NCBI RefSeq assembly: GCF_000622895.1
Contig: NZ_AVCC01000004.1
Coordinates: forward strand, 1-64,000
From: Herminiimonas sp. CN
GTDB taxonomy: Bacteria > Pseudomonadota > Gammaproteobacteria > Burkholderiales > Burkholderiaceae_D
Direction of reading: 5' to 3'
DNA: 64,000 bases
Shown here: positions 47,702 to 55,419 of the stretch, piece by piece
Layout: every line of letters starts with the position of its first letter
Position numbering within the stretch: position 1 is the stretch's first letter
Made by a program: the position numbers and the translations under genes
Notes under the pieces: model-generated
The model's input: the letters and a program-made list of their open reading frames with translations, nothing else
Told to the model about the DNA's origin: nothing
Databases searched by the model: none

Positions 47702-48097
47702 ATGAAAATCATATTAATCGCATTCATGCTATTGCTTGCTGGCTGCACCCGCTACCCAACTAGTGACTTCGAATGCCGCATCGAAGCGTCCAAGGCGCCC
47801 ACGGGTTACGGAGTATCTGCAACCAACAAAGCTTGCGACGAAAAGTTTAAGGATGAAATTGCCGCACGTAAATTAGCTAGCGATATTGTCGTGAGAGAAA
47901 AACTTGATGAAATTATCTCCACGGCACAAGCTCCGACGTGGGCTGAGGTTGAAGCCAAGCCTGAATTTCAGCGCCTGAACGACGAGGACAAGGCCTACAC
48001 CAAGAAAGCGTACTTTGACCACTGGGTTGCGCCGCACGTTGGCGGCGAGCGCGATGCGCTGTTCGAACAGTTCATGGCGCCAGCCAAGAAAAAATGA
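47702..48097 (+). CDS. Chimeric prophage lipoprotein carrying a copy of an ejection-protein segment
   Basis: 131 residues. Signal peptide with lipobox LLAGC (Cys15; Thr at +2, so no inner-membrane retention signal), a helical spacer (about 20-76, two Cys) and a C-terminal 55 residues almost identical to residues 194-248 of the giant ejection protein. It would sit in the periplasm, lipid-anchored. Upstream 47591-47701 is AT-rich with promoter-like TTGTCA-N15-CATAAT (47642-47668). Function not known; phage lipoproteins often block superinfection, and a decoy for incoming ejection proteins is proposed in the findings. Confidence 0.75.
   Translation: MKIILIAFMLLLAGCTRYPTSDFECRIEASKAPTGYGVSATNKACDEKFKDEIAARKLASDIVVREKLDEIISTAQAPTWAEVEAKPEFQRLNDEDKAYTKKAYFDHWVAPHVGGERDALFEQFMAPAKKK
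47930..48094 (+). repeat. 165-bp inverted repeat, arm 2 (3' end of the lipoprotein gene)
   Basis: Matches the complement of 44609-44773 with five substitutions, in the same reading frame. The stop codon of the lipoprotein begins one base after the end of the match. Confidence 0.92.
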
Positions 48098-48184
48098 GGC
48101 ACTGAGATTTATTGCGTAATGCTCTTTTGCAGCAAAAGCCTCGCACCTAGAAAAAATCCCAACCCTGCCTTCGCAAAGTAATCC

Positions 48185-48212
48185 TTGCTTTGCGTATCTA
48201 ATTGGATACAAT
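48185..48212 (+). promoter_or_regulatory. Promoter and overlapping palindromic operator of the toxin-antitoxin pair
   Basis: TTGCTT (48185-48190), 16-bp spacer, TACAAT (48207-48212). GTATCTAATTGGATAC (48194-48209) is a 16-bp near-perfect palindrome covering the spacer and part of the -10, a fitting autoregulatory site for the HTH antitoxin. The -10 ends only 6 bp before the toxin ATG, so the message may be leaderless. Confidence 0.7.
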
Positions 48213-48218
48213 ACATCA

Positions 48219-48524
48219 ATGAACGTTATCCAACGTACCGAAGAATTCAGTTCCTGGCTCGCGGCCCTCAAAGACGTGAAGGCCAGAGCCAGAATCATCG
48301 CCCGAATTCGGCAGGCGAGCCTCGGCAACTTTGGCGACGTGAAGCCCCTTGACGAAGGCGTTTGGGAAATGCGGATCGACTCCGGCCCCGGCTATCGTGT
48401 TTATTACGCCCGCGAAGATCGCGTGGTCTACCTTCTGCTGAATGGCGGCGACAAATCCACGCAACGCCAAGACATCAAGCGCGCAATTTCCATGTGGAAC
48501 ACAATCCAAGAGGAACAGCCATGA
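48219..48524 (+). CDS. RelE/HigB-type toxin (Gp49-like, PF05973)
   Basis: 101 residues. IQRTEEFSSWLAALKDVKARARIIARIRQASLGNFGDVKPLDEGVWEMRIDSGPGYRVYYARE is the phage-derived Gp49-like/HigB fold, probably a ribosome-dependent mRNA endonuclease, with GVWEMRIDSGPGYRVYY as the core signature. Toxin first and antitoxin second is the higBA order. The stop overlaps the antitoxin ATG by four bases. No ribosome-binding site is seen upstream. Confidence 0.85.
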   Translation: MNVIQRTEEFSSWLAALKDVKARARIIARIRQASLGNFGDVKPLDEGVWEMRIDSGPGYRVYYAREDRVVYLLLNGGDKSTQRQDIKRAISMWNTIQEEQP

Positions 48525-48814
48525 CTACCATTAGAATCGCTCCTTTCGATGCCGCCGAATACCTCGACAGCGAAGAAATGATCGCGGAGTACCTGTCTGC
48601 GGCCTTGGAAGAAGATGACCCCTCACTTTTCCTTGCTGCTCTCGCCGATGTTGTTAAGGCACGCGGCATGGCAAAAGTAGCCCAAGATGCAGGGCTTGGT
48701 CGCGAGAGCCTATACAAAGCGCTCGCCCCGGGTGCCAAGCCGCGCTATGACACCGTGATGAAACTGGTGCATGCGCTTGGCGTGAAATTTACTACCGCGC
48801 CAGTTGGCGCCTAG
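48521..48814 (+). CDS. HigA-type antitoxin (HTH, addiction module antidote)
   Basis: 97 residues. FDAAEYLDSEEMIAEYLSAALEEDDPSLFLAALADVVKARGMAKVAQDAGLGRESLYKAL is the standard start of this antidote family, with a Cro/CI-type HTH (about 45-92, MAKVAQDAGLGRESLYKAL, VMKLVHALGVKF). It should neutralise the toxin and repress the promoter. The stop lies 8 bp from the convergent stop of the 468-residue ejection protein. Confidence 0.88.
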   Translation: MTTIRIAPFDAAEYLDSEEMIAEYLSAALEEDDPSLFLAALADVVKARGMAKVAQDAGLGRESLYKALAPGAKPRYDTVMKLVHALGVKFTTAPVGA

Positions 48815-48822
48815 CGCAGTTT

Positions 48823-50229
48823 TCAAAGTAGGCCGAGACTGCGCTTAGCCTTCGCGGCAGCCTCTATCCCCGCTTGGTTGCGCTCCGCAGTGGCGCGGGC
48901 AATGCCCTCTCGCTTTTGCTGCTCCAGCAGCGCCCTGACCCCGGGCGACCATTGCATGCGTTTTCCGTCGCCCATCTCGGCAAGCTCACGCTGGTATTGC
49001 GCCTGCGTTGCCAGCGCTATCCGGGCGGCTTCCGGCAGGTTCCCTTGCGTTGGCGCTGACACTGCCTGGGGCTTTGGCGTATTCAGTCCTGGCGCGACGG
49101 GCTTCGGTGTTGGCGCTGCTGCCGGCGCTGGTGCTGGGGCGGGTGCTGGGCGGGGCGGCACCGCAACCGGCTGCGGCGCAGGCTGTACACCACCTGCACC
49201 AATGATCTGACGTGCTCGCTCGGCCTTGGCTTCGTCGACTGGTACAACTGACGTTGCTCCAGAGTGCATTGCGTCGAACTGCTTCTCGAAAATCGTTCGG
49301 GCGCTGATGATATCTTTTTCTGTGGCGCCGCTCGAAAGAGAAGTCTTCATCATCTCGCCAACCCAATCCGTCTTGCTTTTATCACGCGAGGATCGCACCA
49401 TGCCCCATGCAGCAGCTTCATCCTTTGCTACGCCCGAAGATAAAAGCCACTTAGCCGTCGTGACCTCGCCCGGATCGCCTTTACCGCCAGCCATATTCGG
49501 ATCGCCTTGCTTGACAATATCGATCTTCCCGGTCTCCTGATTAATCGAGCCGATTGTGCCGTCTCGCGTATGGATGGCGGAGTACTTGCCGGTCTTTAAG
49601 CTACTCTCAGCCTGCTCGTAGGCCGTCGCCGGAATAGTGAGCCGGGATCCATCATCGGCAATAATGTCATATCCGCGCTGGACAACGCCATCGACCGCTC
49701 CGCTAGTGGGCTCGATACCGATGTATTTCTTGGCTTGGGTCCCGGCCTGTAGCGCCTCCGCATCGGCTACGGAGTTTACATGCGTGAGCAAGGCTTGCTT
49801 ATCATTTGATTTGACTAGCCGGCCGAATGTTGCCAGCGCTTTCACCCTGCGGGTAGCTGCGTCCTCTGAGTTGGCTGCCACGCGCCCCTTCTCCTGCTCT
49901 GGGATGTCCGCCACGCCGCGATCCAATTTGGCGGAATCGATTTGCTGTTGCTTCGGCTGCTGCTGCAGCTTAAAATCAATGCCGCCCCGATCCAACTCCT
50001 GCTGGCGCATAGTGTTGGCGGTCTGCCCCGGCAGCGTTTCCTGGGCGGCGCGCGCCAATGCGGCGGCCTGCCTGAACTGCTCCCTTTGTGCGGCAGTGTG
50101 ATCATCCAGGGTTGATAGCCCCGCCGCCCGGGTTTGCTTGTCGTACGCGCGCTCGTCTTCCAGCGCCCGCTCTTTATTGCCTTCTTCGATGCCCTTCCAA
50201 GCACCGTACAACCCTGCGCCAAAGCCCAT
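48823..50229 (-). CDS. Internal virion (ejection) protein, second of three
   Basis: 468 residues, not matched to a named domain. The N terminus MGFGAGLYGAWKGIEEGNKERALEDERAYDKQ is a helix typical of phage ejection proteins; the middle is soluble and mixed, and about 345-410 is a Pro/Ala linker (QPAPQPVAVPPRPAPAPAPAP-like), followed by a helical C terminus. Position between a gp14-like and a gp16-like gene suggests the T7 gp15 role in the trans-envelope channel. GGGA precedes the ATG by 6 bases. The rightward island ends 8 bp beyond its stop. Confidence 0.65.
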   Translation of the reverse strand: MGFGAGLYGAWKGIEEGNKERALEDERAYDKQTRAAGLSTLDDHTAAQREQFRQAAALARAAQETLPGQTANTMRQQELDRGGIDFKLQQQPKQQQIDSAKLDRGVADIPEQEKGRVAANSEDAATRRVKALATFGRLVKSNDKQALLTHVNSVADAEALQAGTQAKKYIGIEPTSGAVDGVVQRGYDIIADDGSRLTIPATAYEQAESSLKTGKYSAIHTRDGTIGSINQETGKIDIVKQGDPNMAGGKGDPGEVTTAKWLLSSGVAKDEAAAWGMVRSSRDKSKTDWVGEMMKTSLSSGATEKDIISARTIFEKQFDAMHSGATSVVPVDEAKAERARQIIGAGGVQPAPQPVAVPPRPAPAPAPAPAAAPTPKPVAPGLNTPKPQAVSAPTQGNLPEAARIALATQAQYQRELAEMGDGKRMQWSPGVRALLEQQKREGIARATAERNQAGIEAAAKAKRSLGLL

Positions 50230-50244
50230 AGCAATCCCTTTGAA

Positions 50245-50913
50245 TTAAGACACGTCATCGCCAAATGTCGGTTCCGCCGCATAACGCTGCGGCTTGGTGT
50301 AATCGCTCAGGCCTGGCGAATTATTCCAGGCCTTTATGCCGGCATCAATCGTCTTCGCATAACCTGCGGACTCCCGACTTTGCTGCTCCATCCCGTTCTG
50401 CGCCATCCTGGCATTGGTACTCGCCACGCTACTGAGCCCGGCTGACGCATTTGCAGCCAGTCCCTTGCCAAGACTGAGTGCATCCGTTTTGTGGGCCCAT
50501 GCCATATCGCTGACCCGGTTGCGCGCCGCATTCTGGCCGACCGCATCAGATGCAGCTTGGCTCATGTCTAGGCCAGCCATGCTGCTGGCATAGGATGCGC
50601 TTGATGGATCAAGACCGGGGGTACGGCTCAGCCGATCGCGTGCTTTGCCGTACTGCTCGGAGTTGGTGGCCGATGCGAGCCCCGCGGCGCGCGCGTAGGC
50701 TTCCGGTGTATCGTAGTTCTGAGCCTCAGCGACATAGGCTTTTTCCAGTGGCTGGTACGTTTCTTTGTACGTGTTCCACTGGTCTCTGGCGATGGCGGCT
50801 TGCTGCTTGGTCGCGTCGGCAGCAGCGCCGTTTGCGTCTTCCGCGCCGTTGTCGTCGGCCAGCATGCTGCCGACTACTGTTGATGCTACAGCTCCGAGAA
50901 CTGACGCCACCAT
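50245..50913 (-). CDS. Internal virion (ejection) protein, first of three
   Basis: 222 residues. A hydrophobic glycine/alanine N terminus (MVASVLGAVASTVVGSMLAD) is followed by long helices with many Ala, Gln and Asn (TKQQAAIARDQWNTYKETYQPLEKAYVAEAQNYDTP). This resembles the small internal proteins (T7 gp14-like) that form the outer-membrane part of the ejection channel. It starts the ejection block, after the acetyltransferase gene. Confidence 0.6.
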   Translation of the reverse strand: MVASVLGAVASTVVGSMLADDNGAEDANGAAADATKQQAAIARDQWNTYKETYQPLEKAYVAEAQNYDTPEAYARAAGLASATNSEQYGKARDRLSRTPGLDPSSASYASSMAGLDMSQAASDAVGQNAARNRVSDMAWAHKTDALSLGKGLAANASAGLSSVASTNARMAQNGMEQQSRESAGYAKTIDAGIKAWNNSPGLSDYTKPQRYAAEPTFGDDVS

Positions 50914-50915
50914 GA

Positions 50916-51374
50916 TTAAAACTCCTTCACGTAATAAATATCCTGCGCCGCATATCCACGCCGCCGGTACAGTCGCGCCAATGCTTTCGGCTTGATATTG
51001 GCGGTGCTGGCCATGCTAAACACTGCGCACCCCATATCCGCAGCCCATGCCTCCAATGCATCGAGCAAATGCATTCCGGCCTGAGTGCCGCGCTGATCCA
51101 CATCCACCCACCAGAATAGTTCTTGCCCAATCCGCTTACTGGCATTGAACCAATAGGGAGTGGAAATGGCGGCAGCCATACCGATGCAGCCTGCCGCTCC
51201 AGCATCAAACACGAACAAAACGGATGCGGCGTTCGTCGCGATGTCGCTTATGGCGCTTGCGAAGTTGGCGTCACTGAACGGAATGGTGTTCGCGCAACAG
51301 GATTGCGCATGAAACTCACGTCCCATGCGTATCAGGTTGGGTAAATCATCAGGAATGGCGCGGCGGATTGTCAT
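50916..51374 (-). CDS. GNAT-family N-acetyltransferase
   Basis: 152 residues with the GNAT fold: MTIRRAIPDDLPNLIRMG, FWWVDVDQRGTQAGMHLLDALEAWAADMG (an acetyl-CoA loop variant of Q/RxxGxG/A as QRGTQAG) and the terminal LARLYRRRGYAAQDIYYVKEF. It lies inside the late structural block between a tail chaperone-like gene and ejection genes, so it is probably expressed late. The target (capsid, tail or host protein) is unknown. Confidence 0.85.
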   Translation of the reverse strand: MTIRRAIPDDLPNLIRMGREFHAQSCCANTIPFSDANFASAISDIATNAASVLFVFDAGAAGCIGMAAAISTPYWFNASKRIGQELFWWVDVDQRGTQAGMHLLDALEAWAADMGCAVFSMASTANIKPKALARLYRRRGYAAQDIYYVKEF

Positions 51375-51398
51375 ACGAACAGCATAGCCATGCGCGCG

Positions 51399-51833
51399 CT
51401 ATTTGATCTCGTTCTTAGGGTATTGCGCCTTTACCGCTTCGCATTTTGACAGGTACGCCTGCATCTTCGAAGCGTCACCTTGCGCCTGCCAGTACAGAGC
51501 ATCAGCCAGGTCAGTTAGCGGCGGGTAGTTTTTGGCACGATTGGTCAGCATCGCGGCGGCGGCATCGACTTGGCGCTGAGCGTCGGTGCGAGGGTCGAAC
51601 GCGATCCGTTCCGGCATCTTCCATATCCAGCCTTGTGGCAGGTTGTTTTTTGCATGAAGCTCCGCCTCAGTATAGGTTTTCAGCTCTGCATTAAGAACAT
51701 ACTGTGTAGCGCTGTCTGCCGTCCCAATATAAACAATTCCAAGGTTGGAGGTATTAAGTTCAAGCGCCTCCTTTTGACAAGTCCCACAGTGGGTTATCAC
51801 CCCATCCAAAGTGCTAATAAAGTAAGAAATCAT
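51399..51833 (-). CDS. Putative tail assembly chaperone
   Basis: 144 residues. The C-terminal part (FDPRTDAQRQVDAAAAMLTNRAKNYPPLTDLADALYWQAQGDASKMQAYLSKCEAVKAQYPK) resembles the phage tail-fibre/assembly chaperone C-terminal region, and the gene directly follows the fibre gene with overlapping stop/start (TGATG). Role inferred from position and similarity. Confidence 0.6.
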   Translation of the reverse strand: MISYFISTLDGVITHCGTCQKEALELNTSNLGIVYIGTADSATQYVLNAELKTYTEAELHAKNNLPQGWIWKMPERIAFDPRTDAQRQVDAAAAMLTNRAKNYPPLTDLADALYWQAQGDASKMQAYLSKCEAVKAQYPKNEIK

Positions 51834-53173
51834 CGCTTCACCGCCAATGCAAAAATGGATGCCCCACCGTTTCTGGAGTCGCTAGAAGTTAACGTGTAGG
51901 TAAATGTGCCTGGACCTGGCCGGGTTAGCACTGAGCGGGAGGCAAGCGTTGGGCTCATGGGAGTCTCAACCCACTGCACTATGCCGTTACAGGTAAGGGT
52001 AATAGTGGATGGGTAGCTTTGAGAAACTGTGCAGATGACAAAAATAGGGTAATCAGCGTCCAACGTTAAAGTGGCAGAAGCTGTATTGCTCACGGACGTT
52101 TGTCCTACCGGAACCGTTACTGTATTCCCAGCGAGTTTGAGCGTGTCGACCTCAGCAACCCCGATTTTCGCGTTCGTAATCGTACCGTTGGCAATGAATG
52201 CCTCTTGCATGTAGACGCCTGGCGGCACATACTGGCCATTCACATAGCCTGGCGTGGTGCGTACGATGAAGGGTACGGCCGGCGTAATTCCGGGTCCTGA
52301 TGGGCTGCCGATGGCGAAGTTGTCGGCGCGGATAATGAAGCTGGAATAGGGAATCGCATTGTTCACGGTGCTGGCCAGCCCGAAGCCTGACACGTAGCCG
52401 TTCACATCCGTCTTGACCGCCCACTTCGCTTCTAATTGTCCGGCTCTGTTGACTGCGGATTCTGCGGTTTGCTTGACTGCCGACGAAGACACGATGTTGC
52501 CATTGGCATCCCGGATGGCTGCTTGTACCTGGTTCCAGTTGCTGGCAACTGCACCGGCCATATTTGCCGTGATTTGGCTGCCGCTCTGCACCAAGCCGGA
52601 ATTATTGCCGACTGCCGCCCATAAAGTGTTGACCGCGCTGGCCAGTGCATTATCGCTATTCGTGCGCAAGGTAGTTTCGGTCTGCGTCGCCGCCTCGGCC
52701 TGCCCGACGCGCACGCCAACCGCAGTCAGCGAAGTGGAAAGCGCGGTGTCTGCGGTCGTTCTGTTCTCGGTTTCGTTGCGCAGGGCGATTTCGCTATCGC
52801 CCACCCGCGAGAATAAGCCGCCCGGCGCATCAATCAGATCGACCCGCGCGCCTAGTTCTTTGAACAATGGCGATTCGATTACCTGCGCCTGCAGGTCATT
52901 GATGATGCGCGCCACATCCGAAGGATTGATCGTGGTGTTTCCGGGGCTAGATAGGTTGTTGCCGTACCCGCCACCTATGGCGCTATTGCCTTTCACCAGG
53001 CCGACCTCGGCAGCGGTCACGAAACGATGGTCTCCGGAGCCAGAGTTACCATTGCGCACCTGCCAGCCGTCGATCAGCGCCCGCAATACCTCGCGAGTAT
53101 TTGCGTCAGTGATCGCGTCCAGCGCAGATAGGTCTACGCCCGGGATGATCTTTCCTTTTTGTGCGGTTGCCAT
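51830..53173 (-). CDS. Tail fibre with lambda gpJ-type (DUF1983) segment
   Basis: 447 residues. N terminus (about 1-110, SDVARIINDLQAQVIESPLFKELGARVDLID) is helical; about 110-250 is a repetitive coiled fibre shaft; then WAVKTDVNGYVSGFGLAS and SSFIIRADNFAIGSP (about 255-305) match the central straight-fibre region of lambda-type host-specificity protein J; the last 100 residues are a beta-rich tip. Start ATG 53171-53173 overlaps the previous stop. Confidence 0.75.
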   Translation of the reverse strand: MATAQKGKIIPGVDLSALDAITDANTREVLRALIDGWQVRNGNSGSGDHRFVTAAEVGLVKGNSAIGGGYGNNLSSPGNTTINPSDVARIINDLQAQVIESPLFKELGARVDLIDAPGGLFSRVGDSEIALRNETENRTTADTALSTSLTAVGVRVGQAEAATQTETTLRTNSDNALASAVNTLWAAVGNNSGLVQSGSQITANMAGAVASNWNQVQAAIRDANGNIVSSSAVKQTAESAVNRAGQLEAKWAVKTDVNGYVSGFGLASTVNNAIPYSSFIIRADNFAIGSPSGPGITPAVPFIVRTTPGYVNGQYVPPGVYMQEAFIANGTITNAKIGVAEVDTLKLAGNTVTVPVGQTSVSNTASATLTLDADYPIFVICTVSQSYPSTITLTCNGIVQWVETPMSPTLASRSVLTRPGPGTFTYTLTSSDSRNGGASIFALAVKR

Positions 53174-55404
53174 CACGCCCCCGCCATTTCCCGGCCAGAC
53201 TCTGCCACGCGCAACTCCCGGAAACGGCCGGTGCCGGATAGCCCAATCTTCCAGCGATCCGACTTAAAACCGCTCGGCAGCCTGAAATCCATCTTACCGG
53301 TGACCGCCTGTGTATGTTTCAACTCACCATCGGCGTAGAACTGTACTGTCCAATTTCCGGTGCAGACTGTCTGCGCAAAGCCAAAGTTGACCGGCTTTGG
53401 GAGTACGTTCTCGCGCGACACCCAGTTCGCTGTCGCATCGCTGCCGCCGGCGAACTGGTACAGGCCGGTGCCGGACGCGTAATAGCACAGGTCGGTGACC
53501 GGCGATACGAACGAGCATTGCGCGCTGAAATCCGGCAAGTCGGTCATCGCACCGCCCTGCACTTCATCCAGTCGCAGCATGAACGCGGTAAAGGCATTGC
53601 TGCTTGAGTAGACGATCAAGCGCCCGTCCCATACCGCGAAACGCAATGATGACATCGCGTTGTTGCAGCGTGCGCGCCAGACCTCGCGGGTGAAGAACGG
53701 CTCGGACGCCATTGAAGGTTGACCCCCGGCGACCGATACGATGCCGTCATGACTGGCATATACCACCTGGCCGTTGATGTCGGCCATCGACCACTGTGAT
53801 ACACCAGCCTGCGGAAACGCAAGAGCGCGATCGGTCATCGAGTCAGGCGACACGCCAGAGATCAGGAACGGCTGGCCGATGGTCGTTACCAGCGCGCCGG
53901 AGCCGTGCGCAATGGCGCCGATAATGTTGTGCGTGAATGTTTTGACATAGGCAGGAGGCCAGGCCCAAGGCCGGTATGCTTCGGAAAAGTGTAACTCATT
54001 ACCTTTCCATGCCATCAGGATCCCGTTCGGCAGCGCCAACAGGCCGGTCAGCGCCGGATCTGGTGCATAGGCTTCAGTCGAGGAAATCGGCTCATTCAGG
54101 CCGGAAGCCTTGACGTCGTCGGTAAAACTGAAGTCGGTCCCAAGCAGGGTCAATACCGGCAGCGCTCCGACATAGAAGTAGTCAGCAATCTCGGAGCCAG
54201 TCGGCGTGCGGTAGAAGCGAATCTCCTTAATCGGTGCATAATCGGCGCCGGATACGTCCCGCTTAACGTCCAGCGCCACCGGCAGCACGGTAGCCGTCGT
54301 GATCGATCCTGCTGGACTCGGTGGGCCTTCCTCGTCGTAGGTATTGACGTAGGTGTACACGTAAGCGCGGGTTTCCTTGTCGGCCTCGGCTGCGCCGGAC
54401 GACAGCGCGATCGCATAGCCAGTGGCCGGCGCATCCTCTTTCGTGATCGTCAGTTGCCATATCGCGTTGGTGCCAAGCGAGGAGTTCGCGGTATAGATGT
54501 CGAATAGCGTTTCGTGCGTGGCGTTGTCGGTAGCAGTCAAGCGGATTACCGGGATCGCCTGCTCCGGTGTGTAGCTGGCGGCAGTACTGGACCCTGATGC
54601 CTTCAAAAGCCCGTATTGCGACAGTGTAAGCAGCGTTTCCACCTCGTGGATCACTCCGACCGCATCCTTCACCATCGTGGTTGCAAGCGTATCGCCGACC
54701 TTTAGCTCCATACCGAACCCATTAGCCCCGCCGCTGACGATCCGAACGGAGGCGTTTGATAATGGCGATACCGTCGTTCCCGCATCAAGTGCCCCCCAAA
54801 ATTCCGCTTCCTGTCCGGCGATATAGTAGGCAGTCGCCGCAAATGCCTGCGACGATGTCGCGGCGCCAGTCGCCTTACCAGGAGGATCGAAGCGCCATTT
54901 CGTGTTTGCGTCCAGCGCCACCGGTGCAATATCCTGCTCCTGATACTTGACGCCGCCGTATTCGTAATGAAACTTGGCCGCAATCGTTGCATTTTCCAAC
55001 GATGGTATGGCCGGTACCGTCAATGCTGGCGCTGTGATTGGCCTTGGCACGCCAACGCGGTAACTCGACGCCGGATTACCGCCACTGACCTGCATTCCAC
55101 TGCGCGAAGTCACGCGGAAGTCATTGGGCGTCGTGTAGTAGAGACGGTCGAACGTATCGCGTGACAACGGCGAGCGCGCCGCGCTGACTTCATCCGTCCA
55201 CGAATAAAACTTCAGGCCGTCATCGGTGTATAGGCTAGCCGGCGCATTCGACAGCGTTTGCACCAGGTAGCCGCCCTTGGTGTTGCGCAACTCCCCATAG
55301 GCAAAATCGCAATTGCTTGATTCTGTTGCCGCCGTTGGAGGTAGCAATGATTCTGAGATTTTAGGATACAGGCCGGAAAATGCGTTGTATTTGAATGCAG
55401 CCAT
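53173..55404 (-). CDS. Large tail protein (probable nozzle/hub)
   Basis: 743 residues. The N terminus MAAFKYNAFSGLYPKISESLLPPTAATESSNCDFAYGELRNTKGG resembles the start of beta-propeller-like tail tube/nozzle proteins of short-tailed phages. The body is beta-rich with several Trp/Tyr-rich blades (YTYVNTYDEEGPPSP, VVYASHDGIVSVAGG, LRFAVWDGRLIVY). No enzymatic motif is recognised. It follows the peptidase gene by 15 bp and precedes the fibre gene. Confidence 0.6.
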   Translation of the reverse strand: MAAFKYNAFSGLYPKISESLLPPTAATESSNCDFAYGELRNTKGGYLVQTLSNAPASLYTDDGLKFYSWTDEVSAARSPLSRDTFDRLYYTTPNDFRVTSRSGMQVSGGNPASSYRVGVPRPITAPALTVPAIPSLENATIAAKFHYEYGGVKYQEQDIAPVALDANTKWRFDPPGKATGAATSSQAFAATAYYIAGQEAEFWGALDAGTTVSPLSNASVRIVSGGANGFGMELKVGDTLATTMVKDAVGVIHEVETLLTLSQYGLLKASGSSTAASYTPEQAIPVIRLTATDNATHETLFDIYTANSSLGTNAIWQLTITKEDAPATGYAIALSSGAAEADKETRAYVYTYVNTYDEEGPPSPAGSITTATVLPVALDVKRDVSGADYAPIKEIRFYRTPTGSEIADYFYVGALPVLTLLGTDFSFTDDVKASGLNEPISSTEAYAPDPALTGLLALPNGILMAWKGNELHFSEAYRPWAWPPAYVKTFTHNIIGAIAHGSGALVTTIGQPFLISGVSPDSMTDRALAFPQAGVSQWSMADINGQVVYASHDGIVSVAGGQPSMASEPFFTREVWRARCNNAMSSLRFAVWDGRLIVYSSSNAFTAFMLRLDEVQGGAMTDLPDFSAQCSFVSPVTDLCYYASGTGLYQFAGGSDATANWVSRENVLPKPVNFGFAQTVCTGNWTVQFYADGELKHTQAVTGKMDFRLPSGFKSDRWKIGLSGTGRFRELRVAESGREMAGA

Positions 55405-55419
55405 TGATTTTCTCGCTTC

